In this document: positions 1 to 7,887 of the stretch, one piece after another
Layout: each line of letters begins with the position of its first letter
Numbering within the stretch: the stretch's first letter is position 1
From: Aquabacterium sp029268225
Lineage (GTDB): Bacteria > Pseudomonadota > Gammaproteobacteria > Burkholderiales > Burkholderiaceae_C
DNA: 64,000 nucleotides
Reading direction: 5' to 3'
Assembly: GCF_037482285.1 (NCBI RefSeq)
Contig: NZ_JBBEYB010000013.1
Location: 22,043 to 86,042 of the forward strand
Position numbers and translations under genes: made by a program
The notes under the pieces: generated by a model
What the model was told of the DNA's origin: nothing
The model's database searches: none
Seen by the model: the letters and a program-made list of their open reading frames with translations, nothing else

Positions 1-1
1 C

Positions 2-40
2 ATCGATGCCGGCGCCTTCAAACCTGGCGCTGGTCGCTGA
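2..40 (+). CDS. C-terminal end of an upstream gene, possibly a CsgG/HfaB-family lipoprotein (partial)
   Basis: An open frame runs from the left edge to a TGA at 38-40 and gives only 12 residues, ending in PGAGR. The fragment is too short to identify by itself. The assignment rests on context: in many Proteobacteria a CsgG/HfaB-like lipoprotein gene lies just before DUF4810 and DUF799 lipoprotein genes, as found here. The 20-nt gap to the next gene suggests a shared operon. Confidence 0.35.
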   Translation: MDAGAFKPGAGR

Positions 41-60
41 GCCACGGCGAAAGGATGGTC

Positions 61-429
61 ATGATGCAACGACCCCTCGTCAAGGGGCTGGCCGCGCTTT
101 GCCTGCTGGCCACACTGGCTGGCTGCGCTGGCCCCAAACAGCTCTACAGCTGGAACGGCTATCAACCCCAGGTGTACGCTCACCTGAAGAGCGATGGCAA
201 ATCGTCGCCCGAAGAGCAGATTCTGGATCTGGAGAAGGGCCTTCAGGAGGCGAACGCGAAAGGCGCCAAGGTCCCACCTGGCTATCACGCCCACCTGGGC
301 TTGCTGTACCTCAACACAGGACGCACCGATCAGGCCGTGGCAGCGTGGAATCAGGAAAAGGCCTTGTTCCCTGAATCGGCGAAGTACATCGACTTCCTGA
401 TCAACAACATGAAGAAGAATCGGAGCTGA
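61..429 (+). CDS. DUF4810 domain-containing lipoprotein
   Basis: This is a small predicted outer-membrane lipoprotein of about 122 residues. The N-terminus has a short basic stretch, a hydrophobic core and a lipobox ending LAGC, so the mature protein would start at a lipidated cysteine near residue 22. The rest is soluble and includes a segment resembling one TPR-like helix pair (GLLYLNTGRTDQAVAAW). It matches the DUF4810 family as I know it, usually encoded between a CsgG-like and a DUF799 protein. An ATG at 55 is also in frame, but AAAGG lies directly against it and is well spaced for the ATG at 61. The function is unknown; a part in an envelope or secretion complex is inference. Confidence 0.75.
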   Translation: MMQRPLVKGLAALCLLATLAGCAGPKQLYSWNGYQPQVYAHLKSDGKSSPEEQILDLEKGLQEANAKGAKVPPGYHAHLGLLYLNTGRTDQAVAAWNQEKALFPESAKYIDFLINNMKKNRS

Positions 430-431
430 TC

Positions 432-1103
432 GTGGGTGCCACCTTTCAACGCGCCATGCTGGCCGCAACCGCTGCCGCAACCGCCTTGCTGACCGGCTGT
501 GCGGCCCCTGTCAAAACCGACTACAGCGCCTTCCGGGCGGCCAAGCCCGCATCGATTCTGGTGCTGCCCCCCTTGAACGACAGCACGGATGTCAATGCGA
601 CGTTCAGCATGCTGGCTCAGTCAACCTACCCGCTGGCCGAAAGCGGCTACTACGTGATGCCCGTGACGCTGGTGAACGAAACGTTTCACCAGAATGGCCT
701 GACCATGCCTGCAGACATGCACGAGGTGCCTGCCGCCAAGCTCAAGGAAATCTTCGGTGCGGACGCTGCGCTTTACATGAAGGTGACACGCTACGGCAGC
801 ACCTATACCGTGCTCAGTAGCGCTGCGATCGTGAGTGCCGAGGCTCGTCTGGTGGACTTGGCCACTGGCACGCTGCTCTGGAGCGGCCGGGCCACAGCGT
901 CCAACGATGAAGGCAACAACAACAGCGGCGGCCTGGCCGGCATGCTGGTTGCTGCCATCGTCAAGCAGATCATGAACAACGTGACGGATGCATCCCACAA
1001 TGTGGCGGGCATCACCAGTTCGCGTCTGCTGTCGGCGGGTATGCCCAATGGCTTGCTTTACGGACCTCGGTCACCGCTGTACGGCAAGGACGGCGGGAAC
1101 TGA
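432..1103 (+). CDS. DUF799 (GNA1162-like) lipoprotein
   Basis: The 223-residue product begins at a GTG codon two bases after the previous stop, with CGGAG six bases upstream. It has a signal peptide with lipobox LLTGC near residue 23 and then a compact domain typical of the DUF799/GNA1162 family (SILVLPPLNDSTDV near residues 41-54). Members are surface or periplasmic lipoproteins related in fold to TolB N-terminal and CsgG-type domains. With the CsgG-like and DUF4810 neighbours it likely forms an outer-membrane assembly, although no substrate is known. It is the last gene of the cluster and is followed by a strong terminator. Confidence 0.8.
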   Translation: MGATFQRAMLAATAAATALLTGCAAPVKTDYSAFRAAKPASILVLPPLNDSTDVNATFSMLAQSTYPLAESGYYVMPVTLVNETFHQNGLTMPADMHEVPAAKLKEIFGADAALYMKVTRYGSTYTVLSSAAIVSAEARLVDLATGTLLWSGRATASNDEGNNNSGGLAGMLVAAIVKQIMNNVTDASHNVAGITSSRLLSAGMPNGLLYGPRSPLYGKDGGN

Positions 1104-1157
1104 GCTTGGAGAGTGGAGAGGGTGCGCCTGAGGCAAGCACCTCTCTCTGATGTGAGC

Positions 1158-1183
1158 ACGGCGCCCCGCGGGGCGCCGTTTTT
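1158..1183 (+). terminator. Rho-independent terminator after the lipoprotein cluster
   Basis: A near-perfect GC-rich inverted repeat (arms ACGGCGCCCC and GGGGCGCCGT) is followed by five T residues on the plus strand. It ends the CsgG/DUF4810/DUF799 cluster, 55 bases after the DUF799 stop. Confidence 0.85.
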
Positions 1184-1243
1184 CATGGTGCCCACGTTGG
1201 CCTGACCGACGCGGTCTGGCTCACGCCATGCGCCTGATACGGA

Positions 1244-2188
1244 TCACGGCACGAGGAAGGCCTGCACGGCGGCCACGGTCTGCTCCGGGTCCTCTTCATG
1301 CGGCACATGCCCCAGCGCGTCGAACATCACGAGGCGACTGCCGGCGATGTCACGCTGGAAACGCAAGGCGTTGTCCGGCGGGATCAGGCGGTCTTGGCCG
1401 CCCCAGAGGATGAGCGTGGGCTGGCGGACCTGCGGGATCTGCGCGGTGAACTCACCACTGGGGCTCTGGCGAAAGCGTTCGACCAATGCGCTGCGGTTGC
1501 CGGAGTGCAGGGTGAGCTCTTGATAGCGGTCGACCAGTTCGGGGGTCACCTTGGACGGGTCGCCGTAAACGTTGCGCACGCTCGACTCGATCATGCGGCG
1601 CGGCAGGGTGTGCTCCATCATGGGCCGCAGGGCCGGGATCTGTGCGATCTTGAAGCCGATTGGCATGGAAGCCGGATCGAAGGGGTAGCCAGCCGCATCG
1701 ACCAGCACCAGCTTGCTGACGCGCTGGGGATGGTCCACCGCGATCTTCCAGGCCAGGTTGCCTCCGAAGGAGTTGCCCGCCAGCACAGCCTGCTGCACGC
1801 CCAACTGGTCGAGCAAGGCGATGACGAAGCTCACGTAGCGGGTGAGGCGGTAGTCGCCATCGGGCATGGGGCCGGTGAGGCCGAAGCCAGGCAGGTCCAT
1901 GCGGATGACGCGGCGCTGGCCTTTGAGGGCCTCCGTCCAGCCGTCCCAGGTGTGCAGGCTGGCCGAGGTACCGTGCAGCAGCACGATGGGCTGTGGGTCG
2001 GTGCGGGGGCCCTCGTCGCGCAGGTGCACCTGCATGCCTTGCAAGGGCATGAACTGCGAGGGCGGTGGGGCCCAGCGTGCGGTGAGGGTTTCGACCGGGC
2101 GGTCGGGCGCCCAACTCAGGGCCAGGCCCACGCCCGTGACGGCCACCAGCGCCAGCAGCACCCCGGCTGCGATCTTGCCTGCACGCAT
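1244..2188 (-). CDS. alpha/beta hydrolase, membrane-anchored or exported
   Basis: The 314-residue protein has the alpha/beta hydrolase fold. It contains the oxyanion-hole motif HGTSAS, the nucleophile elbow GNSFGG, an acid in GGQDRLIP and a histidine in LGHVPH near the C-terminus, giving a plausible Ser-Asp-His triad. An N-terminal hydrophobic segment of about 20 residues suggests an uncleaved anchor or a signal peptide. The start at 2188 was chosen because GGGAG lies seven bases upstream; an ATG ten codons earlier has no such site. The fold includes esterases, lipases and C-C hydrolases, and no substrate can be assigned. It reads convergently with the lipoprotein cluster. Confidence 0.8.
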   Translation of the reverse strand: MRAGKIAAGVLLALVAVTGVGLALSWAPDRPVETLTARWAPPPSQFMPLQGMQVHLRDEGPRTDPQPIVLLHGTSASLHTWDGWTEALKGQRRVIRMDLPGFGLTGPMPDGDYRLTRYVSFVIALLDQLGVQQAVLAGNSFGGNLAWKIAVDHPQRVSKLVLVDAAGYPFDPASMPIGFKIAQIPALRPMMEHTLPRRMIESSVRNVYGDPSKVTPELVDRYQELTLHSGNRSALVERFRQSPSGEFTAQIPQVRQPTLILWGGQDRLIPPDNALRFQRDIAGSRLVMFDALGHVPHEEDPEQTVAAVQAFLVP

Positions 2189-2305
2189 GTCCTCGCTCCC
2201 TTTTTGTGAAGCGGCCATCTTGGCACGCGTCAGCGCCGGGAGCCGTGGCTCCCCCGCAGGCGGGGCAGGGCCACCCCACGAATCAAGGGCGATTCAGCGA
2301 TCAGT

Positions 2306-2998
2306 TCAACGGTAGGTCAGCAGACCCGGCTCGCCACCTTCCAGATGTGCGTGCTCGTTGACCGACACCAGGTGCAGGCCATCGCGACCGCTGACGATCT
2401 TGGTGATGCCGGTGTTGGCCAGCGTCCAGTTGATGGTGAAGGCTTGGGCGTCGCTCAGACCCAGCAGGTGCGCACACATGACACTGATGGTGCCGCCCGA
2501 GGTGAAGACCACGGACTGCCCTTTCGGCGGCGTGGCCTGCACCAACTCGTCCAGCGCTGTGACGCAGCGCAGCTTGAAGACGGACCAGGGCTCGGCGTAC
2601 TCGTCGTCGTGGTTGCCGCCCACCCAGCGGCTCACCGCGTCCTGAAAGAACTTCTGGAAAGCCCGGCGTGGATCGCCACTGGCGGCCATGTCGGCCATCA
2701 TCACGGCCTTGCGGGCGTAGCGGGGCTCGGCCACTTCGATGACGTTCTCGTGATCGAACTCGTTGACGCCAGGCAGGGTCTGCACCGGCAGGCTCACCCC
2801 GAGTGCGGCGAGGGCGCCCGCAGCGGTCTCGCGGTGGCGCTGCATGGTGCCGCTGAACACGACATCGGGCCGCACCCCACGCGCCCGCAACGCCCGGCCG
2901 ACCACGCCGGACTGCTGGTGGCCCAGCGGCGAGAGCGCGTCGTAGTTGTCACTGCCAAACGAGGCCTGGCCGTGGCGCACGAGGTAGATGGCGCCCAT
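2306..2998 (-). CDS. histidine phosphatase family protein (phosphoglycerate mutase-like)
   Basis: The 230-residue protein starts with the catalytic motif LVRHGQ near residues 6-11, the phosphohistidine site of the branch 1 histidine phosphatase family. The second family motif, often SHGG, reads TSGG here (VFTSGGTISV), so the usual second histidine is replaced. This variant may alter catalysis or mark a subgroup. The gene begins one base after the stop of the upstream acyl-CoA dehydrogenase gene, so the two are probably co-transcribed and translationally coupled. The substrate is unknown; a phosphatase is more likely than a glycolytic mutase. Confidence 0.8.
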   Translation of the reverse strand: MGAIYLVRHGQASFGSDNYDALSPLGHQQSGVVGRALRARGVRPDVVFSGTMQRHRETAAGALAALGVSLPVQTLPGVNEFDHENVIEVAEPRYARKAVMMADMAASGDPRRAFQKFFQDAVSRWVGGNHDDEYAEPWSVFKLRCVTALDELVQATPPKGQSVVFTSGGTISVMCAHLLGLSDAQAFTINWTLANTGITKIVSGRDGLHLVSVNEHAHLEGGEPGLLTYR

Positions 2999-2999
2999 C

Positions 3000-4232
3000 T
3001 CAGTGCTTGACCCCGTACTTCTTGAGTTCCAGACGGGCGATCATGCCCTTGTGGACCTCGTCCGGACCGTCCGCCAGGCGCAACGAGCGGGCCTGGTTGA
3101 AGAACATCGTCAGCGGGGTGTCGTGCGAGACGCCGGCGCCGCCGTGGATCTGGATGGCGAAGTCCACCACGTTTTGCAGCATCGTGGGTGCGACCACCTT
3201 GATGGCCGACACGTCGGTCAGCGCGCTCATCACGCCCAGGGTGTCGATCTTCCAGGCGGCTTGCAGGGTCAGCAGGCGAGCCTGGTCGATGGCGACGCGG
3301 CACTCGGCCAGGCGTTCGCGGTTGCCGCCCAGGTTGATCAGGGGCTTGCCGAACGCGGTGCGCTGCAGGCCGCGCTGGATCGCCAGCTCCAGCGACTTTT
3401 CGGCGGCGCCAATGCAGCGCATGCAGTGGTGGATGCGGCCGGGGCCGAGGCGCCCCTGGGCGATCTCGAAGCCGCGGCCGGGGCCGGAGATGAAGTTGCC
3501 AATGGGCACGCGCACGTTGTGGAAGTGGACCTCGCCGTGGCCGTGGGGTTCGTCGTACTCGCCGAACACGGGCAGCATGCGCTTGATCTCGACGCCCGGG
3601 GTGTCCATGGGCACCAGCACCATGGAGTGCTGGTGGTGGCGGTCCTTGCTCTCGTCGGGCGTCAGGGCCATGAAGATGCCGATCTTGCAACGCGGATCGC
3701 CCACGCCGGACGACCACCACTTCTTGCCGTTCAGGACGATGTGGTCGCCGTCGATCACAGCGGTCGCGGCCATGTTAGTGGCATCGGACGAGGCCACATC
3801 GGGCTCGGTCATGAAGAAGACAGAACGGATCTCGCCGGCCAGCAGGGGCTTGAGCCATTTCTCTTTCTGCTCGGCGTTGCCGTACTTCCAGATCACCTCC
3901 ATGTTGCCGGAGTCGGGCGCGTTGCAGTTGAAGATCTCGGGCGCCATCATGGAGCGGCCGGTTTGTTCGGCACTGAAGGCGTAGTCGAGCACGCTCAGGC
4001 CCGCGCCCAGTTCGGCATCGGGCAGGAAGAGGTTCCACAGGCCTTCTTCGCGGGCCTTGGCCTTGAGGGCTTCGACGCGCGGCGGGATCTGCCATTCGGT
4101 CCATTCACCGCCGTGGCGGCGCTTGAGGATGCCGGCCCAGTGCTCGGCCTCAATGGGCGCAATGTGTGTGTCGATGAAAGACCGCACACGTTGGGCGGTC
4201 TGGGCTGCGCGTTCACTGGGCTGGAAGTCCAT
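3000..4232 (-). CDS. acyl-CoA dehydrogenase family protein
   Basis: The 410-residue product has the length and architecture of flavin acyl-CoA dehydrogenases. An N-terminal helical domain is followed by a beta domain with the FAD-contacting FFMTEPDVASSDATN segment and a C-terminal helical bundle ending in an IQIHGGAGVSHDTPL stretch. Such enzymes make trans-2-enoyl-CoA from an acyl-CoA and pass electrons to ETF. This type is often encoded beside regulators and phosphatase or phosphotransferase genes in Comamonadaceae. AGGAGA lies upstream of the ATG. The gene lies 66 bases after a LysR gene on the same strand. Chain-length preference cannot be read from the sequence. Confidence 0.85.
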   Translation of the reverse strand: MDFQPSERAAQTAQRVRSFIDTHIAPIEAEHWAGILKRRHGGEWTEWQIPPRVEALKAKAREEGLWNLFLPDAELGAGLSVLDYAFSAEQTGRSMMAPEIFNCNAPDSGNMEVIWKYGNAEQKEKWLKPLLAGEIRSVFFMTEPDVASSDATNMAATAVIDGDHIVLNGKKWWSSGVGDPRCKIGIFMALTPDESKDRHHQHSMVLVPMDTPGVEIKRMLPVFGEYDEPHGHGEVHFHNVRVPIGNFISGPGRGFEIAQGRLGPGRIHHCMRCIGAAEKSLELAIQRGLQRTAFGKPLINLGGNRERLAECRVAIDQARLLTLQAAWKIDTLGVMSALTDVSAIKVVAPTMLQNVVDFAIQIHGGAGVSHDTPLTMFFNQARSLRLADGPDEVHKGMIARLELKKYGVKH

Positions 4233-4298
4233 GGCTGTCTCCTGAGGTCTGGGAAACGATGCTACGCCGCCCCAGGCTGTGCATCAAATGATGAATTT

Positions 4299-5237
4299 TC
4301 ATCGCAAGTCATGCACATCACGCATGGCCTGGCAGGCCGCCTCGCCCACACAGGTGCGCATCCAGCGGTGCACTGGGTCGCCCTCGCGGTCGGCATGCCA
4401 GTACATCCAGATGCCCATGGGCGGGATGGGTGCCTGCAGTTCGCGCAGCACCAGCGGCAGGCCACGCGTCAGGCCTTCGGCGTAAGTACGTGGCAAGGTC
4501 AGCAAGGCGCTGCTGTGGGCGACGACGTTGGCGGCGGCGAAGTAATGCTGGCAGCGCAGGATGACTTCGCGCGGGCCGCGGCCCAGGCCGGCCCACACCG
4601 GCTGCAAGGGGTCGGGGCGCTCGGGTTGCAGGGCCACCATCACGTGCTGGCAGGCAAAGTAATCGTCCAGGCTGACGGGGCCGCCGGCCAGCGGGTGGTC
4701 GGCGTGCATCAACACGGCCAGGGTTTCGTCGGCCAGGTGCTCGCCGCGGATGCGCGGACCCACCCGGCGCTGACGGTCGATCACCAGGTCCACCTCGCCA
4801 AGGGTGAGGGTACGCTCCAGCGCGTCGCGGGGCACGCGCACGCTGGTCAGGCTCACGCGGGGGGCTTCCAGCGCCAGCCGCGCGATCAGGGGCGGCAAGG
4901 CAATGGCTTCGAGCACGTCGCGCATGCCCACGCGCAGGGTCATGTCCAGGGTGGCGGGCTCGAAGCTGTCGGCCTGCGCCATCAGGGACTGCAGGCCGCG
5001 CAGGTGGGCCTGCACCTCCCCGATCACGCGGCGCGTCAGCTCGGTGGGCACCATGCTGTTGCCCTGGCGCACGAAGAGCGGGTCGCCCCACAGGCGACGC
5101 AAGCGGGCCAGGGCGTGGCTGACGGCGGGCTGGCTGAGGTGCAGGTGGCGCGCCGCGCCCGAGATGCCGCCATGCTCATACACGGCATCCATGACGCGGA
5201 ACAGATTGAGATCGAGGCGAGTGAAAGGAAGGGCCAT
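4299..5237 (-). CDS. LysR family transcriptional regulator
   Basis: The 312-residue protein begins with a winged helix-turn-helix (LDLNLFRVMDAVYEHG, then ISGAARHLHLSQPAVSHAL), followed by a LysR-type effector-binding domain. The ATG at 5237 gives the normal LysTR length and has AAGG eight bases upstream; the frame stays open farther upstream without family similarity. It lies upstream of, and on the same strand as, the acyl-CoA dehydrogenase and phosphatase genes, so it may be their first cistron and regulator. The inducer is unknown. Confidence 0.85.
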   Translation of the reverse strand: MALPFTRLDLNLFRVMDAVYEHGGISGAARHLHLSQPAVSHALARLRRLWGDPLFVRQGNSMVPTELTRRVIGEVQAHLRGLQSLMAQADSFEPATLDMTLRVGMRDVLEAIALPPLIARLALEAPRVSLTSVRVPRDALERTLTLGEVDLVIDRQRRVGPRIRGEHLADETLAVLMHADHPLAGGPVSLDDYFACQHVMVALQPERPDPLQPVWAGLGRGPREVILRCQHYFAAANVVAHSSALLTLPRTYAEGLTRGLPLVLRELQAPIPPMGIWMYWHADREGDPVHRWMRTCVGEAACQAMRDVHDLR

Positions 5238-5595
5238 GGCCGTGACCTTACACCGCCCACTCCCATCACACCGCGACCACAGGGCGGACTTTTTTGGTGC
5301 ATTGCAACACCCGCAAGGCAGAACGGCGCGCGATAATGGCGCGATGGCCGATTTCATCGGCGCTTTGGAGCAATCACCTTGGACAGTCCCCATCGGTGAC
5401 CGCCCACTCCAGCCACCTGGCCGCCCTGCCCTGCCCTGAACAGGACGCGGCGTCGGGTGCGGCCCGTCGGGCTGCCTCAGGCAGCATCTCGATGCGGGCC
5501 TCGCGGGAGGGGGCGGCAACCTTGACACCCCCTATCCCTCGACCTGCGAGCGTGCACGCCCTTGAGCGCCGTGCCGCCCCTGTGCTGGAGTTCCC
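5238..5595. other. intergenic region between divergent lysR and corA
   Basis: This 358-base gap should hold the promoters of the divergent LysR and CorA genes. Only small perfect hairpins were seen: GCCGAT/ATCGGC at 5347-5361 and GCTGCC/GGCAGC at 5471-5485. A TTGACA at 5522 has no convincing -10 at normal spacing. No coding sequence is supported. Confidence 0.5.
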
Positions 5596-6555
5596 ATGCT
5601 CAACGTGTTCACGCTGGCCAACGGCCGGCTGTTTCAGGAAGAAATCGACAGCCTCGACGGGCTGACCACCGCCCGCCCGGTCTGGGTCGACCTGGAAGAC
5701 CCGTCGCCGGAAGAAAAGAGCTGGATCGCCGTGAAGTTCGGCCTCGTGATCCCGGCCGACATCATCGACGACGACCTGGAAGAATCGGCCCGCTTCTATG
5801 AAGAAGACGGCGCGATCCACATCCGTTCCGACTTTTTGATCGACGATGACGAAGCCCCGCGCAACGTGCGGGTGGCCTTCATCCTCCACGACAACGTGCT
5901 GTTTTCGGTTCACCGTGAAGACCTGCCGGTGTTCCGCCTGCTGCGCATGCGCGCGCGCCGCATCCCCGCCCTGATCGAGGACGCCAAGGACGTGCTGCTC
6001 AAGCTGTACGACGCCGATGCGGAGTACTCGGCCGACACGCTGGAGGGCATCTACGATGATCTGGAAAAGGTCAGTCGCCGCGTGCTGAAAGACGAGGTGC
6101 ACGACCAGGCCGCCGGCGAGGCGCTGGCGGCGATTGCACGCCAGGAAGACTTGAATGGGCGCATCCGCCGCAATGTGATGGACACGCGCCGCGCGGTGAG
6201 CTTCATGATGCGCGCGCGCATGCTCAACGCCGACCAGTTCGAGGAAGCCCGCCAGATCCTGCGCGACATCGACTCGCTCGACAGCCACACGGCCTTCCTG
6301 TTCGACAAGATCAACTTCCTGATGGACGCCACGGTCGGTTTCATCAACATCAACCAGAACAAGATCATCAAGATCTTCTCGGTGGCTTCGGTGGCATTGC
6401 TGCCACCCACACTGATCGCCAGCATCTACGGCATGAACTTCCAGTACATGCCCGAGCTGAGCCAGAAGTGGGGCTACCCCCTGGCGCTGTGCCTGATGCT
6501 GCTGTCCATCGTGACGCCGTTCTGGTTCTTCCGTCGCAAAGGCTGGTTGAAATAA
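5596..6555 (+). CDS. corA: CorA-family magnesium/cobalt transporter
   Basis: The 319-residue protein is the normal length for CorA. A long acidic and helical cytoplasmic domain leads to two C-terminal membrane helices. The first ends with the signature YGMNF near residue 282 and the second is followed by a basic tail (FFRRKGWLK). The GMN motif forms the ion selectivity filter of the pentameric channel. Transport of Mg2+, Co2+ and Ni2+ follows from the family. An MFS gene starts one base after its stop, so the two are likely co-transcribed. Confidence 0.92.
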   Translation: MLNVFTLANGRLFQEEIDSLDGLTTARPVWVDLEDPSPEEKSWIAVKFGLVIPADIIDDDLEESARFYEEDGAIHIRSDFLIDDDEAPRNVRVAFILHDNVLFSVHREDLPVFRLLRMRARRIPALIEDAKDVLLKLYDADAEYSADTLEGIYDDLEKVSRRVLKDEVHDQAAGEALAAIARQEDLNGRIRRNVMDTRRAVSFMMRARMLNADQFEEARQILRDIDSLDSHTAFLFDKINFLMDATVGFININQNKIIKIFSVASVALLPPTLIASIYGMNFQYMPELSQKWGYPLALCLMLLSIVTPFWFFRRKGWLK

Positions 6556-6556
6556 G

Positions 6557-7711
6557 GTGCATCGGCTGGGACTGCCGCCCCTGCCCGCGGGCCTGTGGCG
6601 GGTGATGATGGGCACCGCGCTGGTGGTGCTGAGTTTCAGCCTGCTCAACCCGGTGCTGGCCGTGCGCCTGCAAACGGCGGGCGTCAGCAGCACGGCCATT
6701 GGCAGTTTTGCGATGCTGTCCTTCGTGAGCGTTGCGCTGCTGATCCCGGTGGTGCCCCATCTGTTTGCCAAAGTCGGCGTGGGGCGAGCTTACCGGCTGG
6801 GTCTGGGGCTGGAGCTGATCGCCTGCCTGGGCTATTTGCTGACCGACAGCTACGCGCTGTGGTGCGCCCTGGGCCTGATGAGCGGTGTGGGCGCCGCCGC
6901 CGCGTGGAACGCCACCGAGGCGCTGATTGCGCACAACGTGCCGGCCACCCACCGCGGGCGCCTGACCGGCTTTTATCAGGCCATCTTGGGGGCCGGCATG
7001 GCCTTGGGCCCCTTCCTACCGGGCATGCTGGGGCTGGGCCCACTGCAGGCCAATGCGGTGGCGGCCGCGGGCCTGGCGCTGGGTCTGAGCCTGACCCTGG
7101 TGCCGGCCGTGAGCCAGCTGAAAGCCATGCACGAGGACCGGGAGCCCATGGGCCTGATCGCGGCCTGGCGTTTTCGGCCCTGCTTGGTGTGGGCGGCTGT
7201 GGTGGGCGGGGTCTTCGAAGTGGGCCTGGGCACCATCACCACCGCCTATGGCTCGGAAATCGGGCTGAACCTGGCGGCCGCCACCTCGATTGCCGGTGCC
7301 CTGGGCATGGGCAGCTTTGCGCTGCAGTATCCGCTGGGCTGGCTGGCCGACCACGTGGCCTCGCGCCGCCTCTTTGCCCTCGGGGCCAGCGTGCTGGCGC
7401 TCAGCGGCGTGGCCTTTGCCTTCGCCACCCAGTGGCCCGCGTTGATCTGGGTCTGTGCGACCTTGTGGGGTGCAATGGGTGGCGCGCTCTACACCCTGAG
7501 CATGATCCGCGTGGCGCACGACTTCGCCGACTCCTCGGCGCTGGCCGGCACCTCCGCGATGATCGCGGGCTACACCGTGGGCGGCTCACTGGGCCCACTG
7601 GTCAGTGGCTGGGCCTTTGACCATGTCGGCGTGGCCGGGCAAGGCGCCTGGCTGGCCTTGCTGGCGGTCAGCCTGCTGTGGCTGCAAGGACGCTCGTGCC
7701 TGCAGGGCTGA
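6557..7711 (+). CDS. MFS transporter, unknown substrate
   Basis: The 384-residue product is highly hydrophobic with about twelve predicted membrane helices, as in the major facilitator superfamily. The conserved loop 2-3 motif is weak (VGRAYRLGL). The GTG start sits one base after the corA stop and would rely on coupling; ATG codons at 6605 and 6608 would shorten the protein by 16-17 residues. The pattern resembles drug-efflux or YdeE-like exporters, but no substrate can be assigned. Co-transcription with corA does not imply a shared function. Confidence 0.75.
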   Translation: MHRLGLPPLPAGLWRVMMGTALVVLSFSLLNPVLAVRLQTAGVSSTAIGSFAMLSFVSVALLIPVVPHLFAKVGVGRAYRLGLGLELIACLGYLLTDSYALWCALGLMSGVGAAAAWNATEALIAHNVPATHRGRLTGFYQAILGAGMALGPFLPGMLGLGPLQANAVAAAGLALGLSLTLVPAVSQLKAMHEDREPMGLIAAWRFRPCLVWAAVVGGVFEVGLGTITTAYGSEIGLNLAAATSIAGALGMGSFALQYPLGWLADHVASRRLFALGASVLALSGVAFAFATQWPALIWVCATLWGAMGGALYTLSMIRVAHDFADSSALAGTSAMIAGYTVGGSLGPLVSGWAFDHVGVAGQGAWLALLAVSLLWLQGRSCLQG

Positions 7712-7730
7712 GGTGCGGGCACCCGCACCT
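7711..7730. terminator. hairpin at the end of the MFS gene
   Basis: A perfect inverted repeat of nine base pairs (AGGTGCGGG / CCCGCACCT) starts in the MFS stop codon. It lacks a T-tract, so it is a 3'-end stabilising hairpin or a weak terminator rather than a classical Rho-independent one. Confidence 0.4.
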
Positions 7731-7834
7731 GACAACACGTTCAACGCGACATATTCACGCCGCTGCGAGACCAACTGATCATCCTATGGTCTGCACCTAG
7801 GGTTTTCCTTGATCTGCAACAATCTATCAATCAC

Positions 7835-7865
7835 TATACTGATTGTCAGTATGCTGATGATCAGC
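7835..7865 (+). promoter_or_regulatory. candidate promoter -10 and MarR operator of the 3-hydroxybenzoate operon
   Basis: A good -10 hexamer TATACT lies at 7835-7840. Overlapping it is a perfect palindrome at 7836-7852 with arms ATACTGA and TCAGTAT around TTG. Another perfect palindrome directly adjoins it at 7853-7865 (GCTGAT / ATCAGC). A further inverted repeat, CAATCA at 7828 and TGATTG at 7840, overlaps the first. The best -35, TTGATC at 7809, is 20 bases away, so the promoter would be weak without help. The layout suits repression by the MarR protein encoded at the end of the cluster. Confidence 0.55.
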
Positions 7866-7887
7866 GTGAGATCCATGAGGAGCGCAC

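Noticed and set aside
2988..5336. 782-codon plus-strand open frame
   Set aside because: It is antisense to the acyl-CoA dehydrogenase and LysR genes, which carry clear family motifs.
5522..5550. TTGACA consensus -35 upstream of corA
   Set aside because: At 16-18 bases downstream there is only GC-rich sequence (TGCGAG), not a -10 hexamer.
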